Source of the DNA: Synergistaceae bacterium
GTDB lineage: Bacteria; Synergistota; Synergistia; Synergistales; Synergistaceae
Direction of reading: 5' to 3'
NCBI GenBank assembly: GCA_031268885.1
Contig: JAIRWR010000031.1
Span: 1-41,835 of the forward strand
DNA length: 41,835 nucleotides
Of this stretch, positions 7,951 to 15,414 are shown in pieces. Below the pieces are notes generated by a model. The model saw only the letters and a list, made by a program, of their open reading frames with translations, searched no databases and was not told the DNA's origin. The translations under genes and the position numbers were made by a program. Each line of letters begins with the position of its first letter. Positions within the stretch are counted from its first letter, which is position 1.

Positions 7951-7987
7951 GCCGATTTAGACTTGGTTTTGGAGTTAGACAAAAATA

Positions 7988-9142
7988 ATGAACTATGTAG
8001 AAGTTTATTTTAGCGCGCTGTGGGGTATATGGCAGAATTCCGGATTCGTAGGAATGACGTGGAGACCCGTCGCAATGATTGTAGTCGCGTTCGTCCTCCT
8101 CTATCTGGCGATAAAGAAGGGGTTCGAGCCGTTATTGCTGCTGCCTATAGCGTTTGGCTGTCTTCTGGCCAATCTGCCGCTATCTGGAATCCTGGAGGGT
8201 GTCACCGAAAACAACATCCACGGGGGGTTTTTGTACTGGATCAAACTTGGCATCGACCATGAGATATATCCGATAATAATATTCATGGGTATCGGCGCTC
8301 TGACAGACTTTGGACCACTCCTTGCCAACCCAGTCACGTTTCTTCTCGGGGCGTCGGCGCAACTCGGCGTATTCGTAGCGGTCATCGGAGCAATGCTGTG
8401 CGGCTTCACCATCCAAGAAGCCGCCGGAATTGGGATAATCGGCGGCGCGGACGGTCCCACAGCGATATATCTCTGCAGTAAGGTCGCGCCGCAGATCCTC
8501 GGCGCGGTGGCGGTCGCGGCGTACAGCTATATGTCGCTCGTCCCCCTGATCCAGCCCCCGGTCATCAGACTGATGACATCGAAGGCCGACAGGGCGATAA
8601 GAATGGACCAGCTCCGCCCCGTATCGAAGCTGGAGAGGATCCTGTTTCCGATACTCTCGACCATCCTCTGCGGGCTGATACTGCCGCCATGCGTTCCGCT
8701 CGTGGGCATGCTGATGTTCGGCAACCTGCTGCGCGAGTCAGGTTGTGTCGAACGACTGAGCTTAGCCACTCAGAACGAGATCCTGAACATGACGACGATA
8801 TTCCTCGGGATATCGGTCGGCTCGACCATGGCGGGAGAGACGTTCTTACAGATCGACACAGTCCTGATCATAGGTCTCGGCTTTGTTGCCTTTGGGGCGA
8901 GCACTGTGGGAGGCCTGGCGCTCGGACAGGCATTAAAGATCATGTCCGGAGGCAAGATAAACCCTGTTATCGGGTCCGCTGGCGTTTCGGCGGTCCCGAT
9001 GGCGGCCCGAGTAGTTCAGAGGGTCGTGCAAAAGGAGAACCCAGGCAACTTCCTTCTCATGCACGCCATGGGGCCGAATGTCGCCGGGGTCATCGGCACC
9101 GCGGTCGCGGCCGGTTCTATGCTCACGCTGCTTACGCGGTGA
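7988..9142 (+). CDS. mmdB: Na+-transporting methylmalonyl-CoA decarboxylase beta subunit
   Basis: 384 aa, very hydrophobic, with around nine or more membrane segments. It contains the OadB family signatures GIIGGADGPTAIYLCSK (near residue 155, with the Asp implicated in Na+ binding and carboxybiotin decarboxylation), FLGISVGSTMAGETFL, and the C-terminal SAGVSAVPMAARVVQ and HAMGPNVAGVIGTAV. The subunit decarboxylates carboxybiotin and exports Na+, so fermentation of succinate or propionate-forming amino acids conserves energy. It is the last gene of the operon and is followed by a terminator. Confidence 0.95.
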   Translation: MNYVEVYFSALWGIWQNSGFVGMTWRPVAMIVVAFVLLYLAIKKGFEPLLLLPIAFGCLLANLPLSGILEGVTENNIHGGFLYWIKLGIDHEIYPIIIFMGIGALTDFGPLLANPVTFLLGASAQLGVFVAVIGAMLCGFTIQEAAGIGIIGGADGPTAIYLCSKVAPQILGAVAVAAYSYMSLVPLIQPPVIRLMTSKADRAIRMDQLRPVSKLERILFPILSTILCGLILPPCVPLVGMLMFGNLLRESGCVERLSLATQNEILNMTTIFLGISVGSTMAGETFLQIDTVLIIGLGFVAFGASTVGGLALGQALKIMSGGKINPVIGSAGVSAVPMAARVVQRVVQKENPGNFLLMHAMGPNVAGVIGTAVAAGSMLTLLTR

Positions 9143-9169
9143 CAGGGACAGACTGACGCGCACGCAGAC

Positions 9170-9212
9170 AAAATGCCCGTCGGAGCGAGTTGAATACCGG
9201 CGGGCGTTGTTC
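9170..9212. terminator. Bidirectional terminator between mmdB and the FGGY kinase
   Basis: GCCCGTCGG (9175-9183) pairs with CCGGCGGGC (9197-9205) apart from one mismatch. The right side continues GTTGTTCTTTATTT, a U-rich tract for the rightward mmd transcript. The left side read on the minus strand gives ATTTTG. It separates two convergent genes. Confidence 0.7.
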
Positions 9213-9213
9213 T

Positions 9214-10746
9214 TTATTTGCGCTGCAATTCGGTGATCAGGTTGAATGAGGCAGGCATTGTCTCATTTAGCAGCTTCCTCTGAATAGTGTATGCTCTGCG
9301 GTAGTATTCGGTGTTTTCCTTGTTCGGTGTGTAGACTTTCCCGGCCGAGACCTGTCTCTTGACCGCTCTTTCGATGTCTGGAATATCTCCGACCGCGTAC
9401 ATGGCTACCGTTATGTCAGCTCTGACAGCGCCTTCCGTACTCTTCATCGTGGTGACATTGATATCCAGCATATCGGCTTTAATCTGATTCCAGAGATCAT
9501 TCTTGCTGCCGCCCTCGGTAATTACGAGGCTGTCCGGTTTGACTCCGTTCTCACGCAGAGAATCTACAATCATGAGGTATTCGTAGGCTATGGATTCCAT
9601 GACCGCTCTCCACAACTCACCCTGTTCCGTGTTCGTGGTCATATTGAGAAAACAGCCGCTCGCGTGCTGTAGATCTCCGCTCGTCTCGCCTCCGGTGAGG
9701 TATGGGAGGAAGAGCGTCCCATTTGCTCCGGCAGGGATTCTCTCCGCCTTCTTCTGCAGCTCCGCGTAGTAGTCGTCGGCCTTGTCGCATACGTTGTCCT
9801 TAAACCATCTGAGAGACAGTCCTCCAGCCCTGATTATTCCCCAGTACATGTAGGTATCTGTCAGTGTTCCGGTATTGAATATCAGGTTCGTTTTGCGAGT
9901 GAGGCTATCGTTGATGCCATCGGTGACTACGGCGAACATAGCGGCGGTTCCCGCGACGTCCGCCGACATTCCAGGTTTCACCAGGCCGCAGCCCAGAATC
10001 GACTGCATGGTATCTCCCGCGCCGGCGACTATCGGGACACCGGCGGGCAGACCGGTATTTTTTGCCTCTTCCTCGCACAGATGTCCGATGATGTCCCACG
10101 GCTTCACTATCTTGGGCAGAATTTTCATCGGTATATCAAGAGCCTTCATCTGTCTCTCAGACCATCTCTTATTAACAGCGTCGAAGCCGATTACCCAACC
10201 TGACATAGTAGCCCAGTCCGTAAACGCCTCTTCCGCTGGCAGATTGGCAAGACGTGAGAGAATGTACGGACCGTTGTTCATGACCTTTACTCCGTTCTTT
10301 TTGAAAGGCTCACTGTTCTTGAGGAACCATCTGGCGAACATGGGAGGGAACCACGATTCCATTGCGGAATTGCCGCATTCCTCGATCCATATCGGCTTCA
10401 CGTGCTCGCTGACCCATTTGACGTCGTCAATTGTCCGCCCGTCGAGATATGTGATATAAGGCGTTATCGCTTTACCGTCAGGCCCTATGCCGACGATGCC
10501 GCAGATTACGCCGTCCCCGCAAATAGCCCTGACATCCGCCGGATTGACTCCGCTCGTCTTCAGGCACTGTCTTATCCCCTGGCGAACTGATCTCAGATAG
10601 TGGTCAGCATCCATGTCAACCCAGTTCGCCGCGGGAGACTCAATCTTGCTGGGAATGATATGCTCTGCAACACACTCCATCTCTTCACTGTAGATTACAG
10701 TCTTGGTACTCTGCGTCCCGCAGTCGAACCCGACATAGAACTTCAA
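9214..10746 (-). CDS. FGGY-family carbohydrate kinase
   Basis: 510 aa, the normal size for FGGY kinases such as xylulokinase. The N-terminal ATPase motif FYVGFDCGTQSTKTVIYS opens the protein. Phosphate 2-like VAGAGDTMQSILGCG lies mid-protein, and the C-terminal adenosine-type motif is VITEGGSKNDLWNQIKAD. The enzyme phosphorylates a sugar or polyol with ATP. The exact substrate cannot be read from sequence, although xylulose-type kinases resemble it most. I chose the TTG at 10746, 7 nt after AAGGAGG, because it places the conserved strand directly at the start; upstream codons lack this. The SUI1-like gene ends 20 bp upstream, so the two are probably one transcript. No sugar transporter is nearby. 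Confidence 0.88.
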   Translation of the reverse strand: MKFYVGFDCGTQSTKTVIYSEEMECVAEHIIPSKIESPAANWVDMDADHYLRSVRQGIRQCLKTSGVNPADVRAICGDGVICGIVGIGPDGKAITPYITYLDGRTIDDVKWVSEHVKPIWIEECGNSAMESWFPPMFARWFLKNSEPFKKNGVKVMNNGPYILSRLANLPAEEAFTDWATMSGWVIGFDAVNKRWSERQMKALDIPMKILPKIVKPWDIIGHLCEEEAKNTGLPAGVPIVAGAGDTMQSILGCGLVKPGMSADVAGTAAMFAVVTDGINDSLTRKTNLIFNTGTLTDTYMYWGIIRAGGLSLRWFKDNVCDKADDYYAELQKKAERIPAGANGTLFLPYLTGGETSGDLQHASGCFLNMTTNTEQGELWRAVMESIAYEYLMIVDSLRENGVKPDSLVITEGGSKNDLWNQIKADMLDINVTTMKSTEGAVRADITVAMYAVGDIPDIERAVKRQVSAGKVYTPNKENTEYYRRAYTIQRKLLNETMPASFNLITELQRK

Positions 10747-10766
10747 GACAAGCCCTCCTTCTCGCG

Positions 10767-11207
10767 TCAATTCCCTCTGACGATCTTTTTCGCTCCGTTC
10801 TTGGCGAACCATAACTCGGCTCCGCGCATGACGTCTCCATGGAGGATCACGCGCGAACCCTCGATATGGCCCCCGCAGCCGAGTCCCTTTCGTAACGCCT
10901 TCGCTACCGCCTCCAGAGTTTTTTCGTCCGGTTCCAGCTTGAACGCCACCGCCGTAACGGTATGCCCTCTTCTGCCGGTAGTCTCTCTGTTCATCGTAAT
11001 CTGGGATGTTCGGCGAATGAACTCGGTCAAGTCGGTTTTTCGCTCGGATATGACCTCAGCGGTTTGGCCGCCAGCCGCTCCGGTATCTGCCGGATCATCC
11101 TCCGCGTAAACGCTCAGCGCCTCGCCAATCGATACCGGCAAGACGCTGCCTCCGAGCGCAATATCAGTGATCGTCTCGCCCTTCCTCTTCTTCCTGGACA
11201 CTGACAC
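10767..11207 (-). CDS. SUI1/YciH-like translation initiation factor homologue
   Basis: 146 aa from the GTG at 11207, 6 nt after GGGGGTG. The C-terminal half (about residues 60-146) has the eIF1/SUI1 layout: GHTVTAVAFKLEPDEKTLEAVAKAL, then the basic GLGCGGHIEGSRVILHGD loop, which in eIF1 and YciH contacts the 30S P-site region. The N-terminal 55 residues are variable and low in similarity. In bacteria YciH is thought to act as a stress-linked initiation factor-like protein; the role here is inferred. Only a minority of bacteria carry SUI1 homologues. It precedes the FGGY kinase by 20 bp. Confidence 0.85.
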   Translation of the reverse strand: MSVSRKKRKGETITDIALGGSVLPVSIGEALSVYAEDDPADTGAAGGQTAEVISERKTDLTEFIRRTSQITMNRETTGRRGHTVTAVAFKLEPDEKTLEAVAKALRKGLGCGGHIEGSRVILHGDVMRGAELWFAKNGAKKIVRGN

Positions 11208-11392
11208 TCATATCACCCCCGCGCGACTCCGATATATGCGACATTTTAGCACGACACCGCGGCGCTGGTTATGGATCGGCCAGAGATTACAGGACAGGCG
11301 CGTCAGACGTCGCGAAGCATTGTTGCCCAAATTCAGTCATACCATGCGCTAAGCTGTTCTGACACGTCTGCCATGAGGGTTTAAAATCATCT

Positions 11393-11421
11393 TTGCCTCA
11401 ACAGGATTTCTATGATAAAAT
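11393..11421 (+). promoter_or_regulatory. Sigma-70 promoter of the ferredoxin gene
   Basis: TTGCCT (11393-11398) and TAAAAT (11416-11421) are separated by exactly 17 nt, 80 nt before the ferredoxin ATG. Confidence 0.6.
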
Positions 11422-11500
11422 GTACAAATCGCGGCGGGTCAGTGTTTACAACATGGCCCGTTTTTTTCAGAGCAAAAAAAGATGGATGGGAGGGTTTTCC

Positions 11501-11674
11501 ATGGCAAAGGCGGCAGTAGATCAGGATACCTGTGTCGGCTGTGAGGCTTGCGTTGGAGCGTGTCCGACGACCGCGATCAGCGTGAACGACGGCAAGGCTT
11601 CCGTCGATTCCGAGACATGTGTGGAGTGTGGGGCGTGTGTTTCAACATGCCCAGTGAGCGCAATTTCCCAGTAA
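11501..11674 (+). CDS. 2[4Fe-4S] ferredoxin
   Basis: 57 aa from the ATG at 11501 after GGGAGGG. Two complete cluster motifs are present: CVGCEACVGACP and CVECGACVSTCP (C-x2-C-x2-C-x3-C-P each), separated by the usual pseudo-symmetric spacer. This is a classic clostridial-type low-potential electron carrier of the cytoplasm, probably serving 2-oxoacid:ferredoxin oxidoreductases and hydrogenases of amino-acid fermentation. It is monocistronic, with its own promoter and terminator. Confidence 0.97.
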   Translation: MAKAAVDQDTCVGCEACVGACPTTAISVNDGKASVDSETCVECGACVSTCPVSAISQ

Positions 11675-11683
11675 CCAAAGACT

Positions 11684-11712
11684 AGAGCGCTCCGCTTCGG
11701 GAGCGCTCTTTT
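11684..11712 (+). terminator. Intrinsic terminator of the ferredoxin gene
   Basis: AGAGCGCTCC (11684-11693) and GGAGCGCTCT (11700-11709) form a perfect 10-bp stem with a 6-nt loop, followed by TTTT. It sits 10 bp after the ferredoxin stop. Confidence 0.92.
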
Positions 11713-11722
11713 AAAAGTTGTC

Positions 11723-11914
11723 TACCAGCTCGTTTTAAATCTTCTCTCGTACTCTTCGGTCAGCGCCTTTGGACATCTGAGCGCCGCGCACAAAGTTCAC
11801 CTGGCCGCCGACAGCTGAAAACTGGCGCAGGCCGAAACTCTCGGCGCAGATCTGGCCCATCAGTTCAACCTGAATACAGGAGTTGATGGAGACGAATTCG
11901 TAATAGTCTCTCAA
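11723..11914 (-). pseudogene. Relic of a 4-hydroxybutyrate/acetyl-CoA CoA-transferase
   Basis: The minus strand between the porin stop and the ferredoxin terminator encodes about 45 clear residues of the CoA-transferase/acetyl-CoA hydrolase family: EFVSINSCIQVELMGQICAE, then SFGLRQFSAVGGQVNFVRGA. In 4-hydroxybutyrate CoA-transferases the same block lies in the C-terminal domain. After MSK the frame runs to a stop at 11735, while the neighbouring frame reads ALTEEYERRFKTSW to a stop at 11723, a plausible C-terminus. The piece therefore looks like a remnant with an internal deletion and frame change. The remaining 350 or so residues are absent. Its neighbours, an acylating aldehyde dehydrogenase and an iron alcohol dehydrogenase, fit the same pathway. 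Confidence 0.7.
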
Positions 11915-11924
11915 GTGCTGGCAA

Positions 11925-13466
11925 CTAGAACGCTATGAACGTGCGGAGGCGGATTATATGGTCATCGCCTACTCTCCCGGGGCCGCCATTGACAAGATTC
12001 CCGGCGGCATCGGTAAAACCTCCATAGTCGATGTTGTCATACATAAGCTCGAACTCTACAGCCGGGTTTATCCGATAAGCCACGCTAACCGCCCAGTTGG
12101 TCGCGTCGTCAATGCCAGCGGTGTCATAATCGGCCATGGAGAAGTGGAGGAATGTGCGCCACGTGTCATTCCACCGCTGGCGCGCGGTTATGCCATACAC
12201 CTTTGTGGTGTTCTCGTTATCACGATACGGCTTGTTGCCGAGAATATCCGCTCCGCCGAGAGTTATAGCTCTGTATGTCGGCGGAGTCTGCTTTGCGAAA
12301 TTGTTATCGATATTCGCGTACTCCAGCCAAACGCTGGTGAACTTCAGCGCCTCCTGTTTTACGTCGAGGATTATCTTCCAAGCGCTCGCGCTATCATCCG
12401 GATTCCGAACCCTTGCCTGCCAGTCGTCTCCGAGACCCTGATGATAGTACATGCCCTTCAGTTCGATATCTGGCGTGAAATTGAAGCCGAAAAACGCTCC
12501 AAGCGTATAAAGGTCGGTATCGCTGTCACGGGCGGGGGCTGGATTGTCGATTTCTTCGTCTGTCATCCAGTAATAGAGCATCAGACCGCCTCGTAACCTC
12601 TCGCTGATGTCGAAGTTGGCCAAACCGGCGATGAGGAAGTTTTCGAGATCCCCGGGGAGATTCTCCGCCAGAGAAGGAAGTCCGGCCGCATCGTTGGCGG
12701 TCTGACGGGCAACGACCAGCTCAAGGTGGGTAAGACCCCAGTCCCTTTTGAATTTGAACATGTTGGCGTCAATGTCGCCGAAGATCGCGTTACTGGCGGT
12801 ATAGAAGTTAAGGTCAGCCTCCCAGTCGAAGTTCGAATGCCCCACAGTCAGGCTGATGTCATAAGGGAGCTTCGTAGTTACCTCATAGTAATCCCATATC
12901 ACCCCCCTGGTAGCGTTTCCGTTGGAACCGAGGCGTGCCATGAATGTAGTGGTCTCGTTGATACGTCTGTTGATCCAGAAACGGTATCGGTTGAGGTCGA
13001 AGTGATTCTTGCCGGCTATGTGGGGGTAGTAGTCGGTATCGCCAGTTCCGAAATTCGCGTCGAAATTCAAATGACCGGCCATGTTCCAACCACCGATATC
13101 CTCCTCGAGAATCGCCACGCGTTCATCAAGGGAATCGACCCTCACACCGAGCGCATCCAGCTCATCCCTGAACTCTATGACCAGGCGTCTCATCGTCTCG
13201 ACGTCCTGCTTGCTGGCCTTATCGAGGTCTACCTTTGCCAGTAAGCGAGCTATCATTGACGCCATCTCGTAGCGTGTGGCAGGCTGAGCGCCCTTGAAAA
13301 AACCGTCCGGATAGCCTAAGATCACACCGTTGCTGGCGAGCCGCGATATCGCGTCGTATGCCCAATGGCTGGCCGGAACGTCCATAAACGGGTTCGTCGC
13401 CGCAAAAGAAGGAACCGTGAGCGCGACAAGAATCACTGCTGCTGCAACTATCGCGAATCTTTTCAT
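11925..13466 (-). CDS. SLH-domain outer-membrane porin (OmpM-like)
   Basis: 513 aa from the ATG at 13466 (MKRF), 12 nt after GGAGG; a TTG directly against GGAGG is less likely. Residues 1-22 are a signal peptide ending at SFA. An SLH domain follows (about 25-80: FMDVPASHWAYDAISRLAS, ILGYPDGFFKG, TRYEMASMIARLL), which binds peptidoglycan or its modified polymers. A short coiled coil (about 85-120) is next, then a long beta-strand-rich region ending in Phe (RLRTFIAF), the usual mark of a beta barrel inserted by BAM. This layout is the OmpM-type porin of diderms without Lpp/OmpA tethers: it forms channels and holds the outer membrane to the wall. Monocistronic. Confidence 0.88.
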   Translation of the reverse strand: MKRFAIVAAAVILVALTVPSFAATNPFMDVPASHWAYDAISRLASNGVILGYPDGFFKGAQPATRYEMASMIARLLAKVDLDKASKQDVETMRRLVIEFRDELDALGVRVDSLDERVAILEEDIGGWNMAGHLNFDANFGTGDTDYYPHIAGKNHFDLNRYRFWINRRINETTTFMARLGSNGNATRGVIWDYYEVTTKLPYDISLTVGHSNFDWEADLNFYTASNAIFGDIDANMFKFKRDWGLTHLELVVARQTANDAAGLPSLAENLPGDLENFLIAGLANFDISERLRGGLMLYYWMTDEEIDNPAPARDSDTDLYTLGAFFGFNFTPDIELKGMYYHQGLGDDWQARVRNPDDSASAWKIILDVKQEALKFTSVWLEYANIDNNFAKQTPPTYRAITLGGADILGNKPYRDNENTTKVYGITARQRWNDTWRTFLHFSMADYDTAGIDDATNWAVSVAYRINPAVEFELMYDNIDYGGFTDAAGNLVNGGPGRVGDDHIIRLRTFIAF

Positions 13467-13564
13467 AGTTATGCACAACCTCCTTGATTGCGTTGTTGTA
13501 GTAAGCTATATCCTTCTTTAAGTTACACTGTGATCAGCATACTTGACGTCAGCGCTTACTTGCG

Positions 13565-13700
13565 GCGGCAGCGACAGACATTACCCTATGGAAGCGCTGA
13601 TAAATGGCAAAACGGCGTTCGGCCGTTTCACCGATTTCAATCAGCGCTTCCTTATGTCACCTGATTTCGAACGGGAGTTAATGTCTATGCTGAGCGCCAG
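13565..13700. repeat. Nested inverted repeat between porin and aldehyde dehydrogenase
   Basis: A perfect 12-bp inverted pair (GGAAGCGCTGAT 13590-13601, ATCAGCGCTTCC 13640-13651) encloses a second hairpin (AAACGGC/GCCGTTT around 13610-13628). Further out, CAGC-AGACATTA (arm near 13569-13583) pairs with TAATGTCT-GCTG (arm 13679-13691). The whole forms an imperfect palindrome of about 130 bp without a U-tract. It may be a small non-autonomous mobile element or a structured RNA; no gene is visible in it. Confidence 0.5.
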
Positions 13701-13760
13701 CAAACACTGGATTTGATTATTTTGGCTTCAGGCCGCCGGTTTCAGATCCTGCCTGCTCTC

Positions 13761-15131
13761 CTATAAATCCCACGTCTCCTCGTAGGTTGGGGTTTTGAAG
13801 TCCTTGATCAACCCGGAGACTTTTGTGATATTGTACATCTGTTCGTACTGGAGGTTTTCGGAGATCATATTTCCGCCCCAAGTTCCACCGCCCAGCGTCA
13901 GAGTCGGAGGGAGGCCGTTTTCAGGTGTGCATCCGGCGCCGGCGGCGCCGATCTGCTCTACCAGCAGACGCCCTACTGGCAGTTGTTCTCCGCAGTAGAC
14001 AATCCTCTCTCTGTCTGTCGAATAGATGATCGATGTGTGACCGGCGCCCTCTATCAATAGGTTTGTCCTGCCCATCGCGCACGCATCCTCAAACTTGTCG
14101 TATGTAATGAATCTCAGCACGGGGAACATGATCTCCCTGCACAGGGGCTCATCCTTCCCGAATTTTTTCAGTTCGATCAGCAGGAGCGTCGTGTCTTCGG
14201 GGATGTCCACTCCCAGAATCTTGCAGGCGGCATGAGGCGTTTTGCCGACTATAGCGCGATTGATCGGTCCGTTGTCCGGAAATATAATTGGACGAATCTT
14301 ATCGATGACCGATTGATCTTCCAACACATAACAACCTTTTGCCTTAAATACATCCAACACTTCTTCTCTGCGGGCCGTGGGGATGTACAGGGTCTGCTCT
14401 CCCGTACAGAGCACGCCCAGGTCATAAGTGCGGCTTCCGATGATGCTAAGAACCATCCTCTCTATCTCTTTGTAGTCCTCATCCAGTATGACCTGCAGGT
14501 TGCCCTGTCCAACGCCGTAAGCCGGTGTTCCGCTGGAGTATGCCGCCTTCACCATGCCGGCCCCGCCAGTGGCGATAATGAGATCGGCCGCGCCCATCAA
14601 CAGACCGGTGAGCTCAATGGTGGGCTCCTCGATGCACTGAACGAGACCTTCCGGCGCTCCCAACTTGTTCAACTCTCCAACGATTAGATCCACCGTATGT
14701 TTGGTACACTTCTTTGCGTTGGGGTGCGGAGCTACGATGATAGCGTTGCGTCCTTTAAGACCGATCATGATATTAAAAGCGGACGTGGTCGTTGGGTTTG
14801 TGCTCGGTACGACGGCCGCGATAACCCCTCTGGGCTTGGCAATGGTAGTCACATTTTCTATCGGATCGTAATCTATAACGCCGACCGATTTCTTTCCCTT
14901 CAGGTAATCCCACATTACGCCGAGCGCGTCGTGCTTGGCGACCTTGCTTTCGACTGAACCAAAATGAGTCTCCTCAACTGCCTCATTCGACAGAGCTCTG
15001 GCGTTGTCGAGGACAATCTTACCTGCCGCGCGAACCATCTTATCAACCTGCTCCTGGTTGTAACCCTCGATCTTGTCGATCGCCGCTTTTGCTTTTTTAA
15101 TCAAGCTGTCTATATATTCCTTGCTGCTCAT
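13761..15131 (-). CDS. CoA-acylating aldehyde dehydrogenase
   Basis: 456 aa starting at ATG after GGAGGAG. The aldehyde dehydrogenase fold is clear. The cofactor region is RGVIAAVVPSTNPTTTSAFN (about 101-120), TGGAGMVKAAYSSGTPAYGVGQGN is typical of the acylating subgroup, and the catalytic Cys242 lies in GVLCTGEQT. The enzyme converts an aldehyde plus CoA and NAD(P)+ to an acyl-CoA, or the reverse. Its length (near 450) matches SucD-like succinate-semialdehyde, acetaldehyde and sulfoacetaldehyde dehydrogenases rather than the AdhE fusion. With the iron alcohol dehydrogenase upstream and the CoA-transferase relic downstream, a succinate semialdehyde/4-hydroxybutyrate or acetaldehyde/ethanol step is likely; which one is not decided by sequence. 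Confidence 0.88.
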   Translation of the reverse strand: MSSKEYIDSLIKKAKAAIDKIEGYNQEQVDKMVRAAGKIVLDNARALSNEAVEETHFGSVESKVAKHDALGVMWDYLKGKKSVGVIDYDPIENVTTIAKPRGVIAAVVPSTNPTTTSAFNIMIGLKGRNAIIVAPHPNAKKCTKHTVDLIVGELNKLGAPEGLVQCIEEPTIELTGLLMGAADLIIATGGAGMVKAAYSSGTPAYGVGQGNLQVILDEDYKEIERMVLSIIGSRTYDLGVLCTGEQTLYIPTARREEVLDVFKAKGCYVLEDQSVIDKIRPIIFPDNGPINRAIVGKTPHAACKILGVDIPEDTTLLLIELKKFGKDEPLCREIMFPVLRFITYDKFEDACAMGRTNLLIEGAGHTSIIYSTDRERIVYCGEQLPVGRLLVEQIGAAGAGCTPENGLPPTLTLGGGTWGGNMISENLQYEQMYNITKVSGLIKDFKTPTYEETWDL

Positions 15132-15414
15132 ATTTACATCTCCTCCTAGTTCACAGTGCCTTATCGTTTTTTTCTTCGCCGAGAATGTGTATTACACCCG
15201 ATATCGACATCTCGCTCTATCTCTCTCCCGGATGATGGAAGACGGAGCGGATTGCCTTACCCTGTCGCTTATCAACTGAGCCATATCTACAACTCTGGTT
15301 CATCAGACAGGCTCATATGCCGTACCATCGAAACCCATGTCAGCGCTCGCGTCATTTAGAAATCTAACCGGCATCGACTCCCTGAGATTACGTTGGATCC
15401 GGACATATCGCGGT

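Noticed and set aside
15255-15295. D-arm-like sequence (minus strand GGCTCAGTTGATAAGC) upstream of the aldehyde dehydrogenase
   Set aside because: No anticodon arm, T-arm or acceptor stem can be drawn around it, so it is not a tRNA gene; at most a relic.
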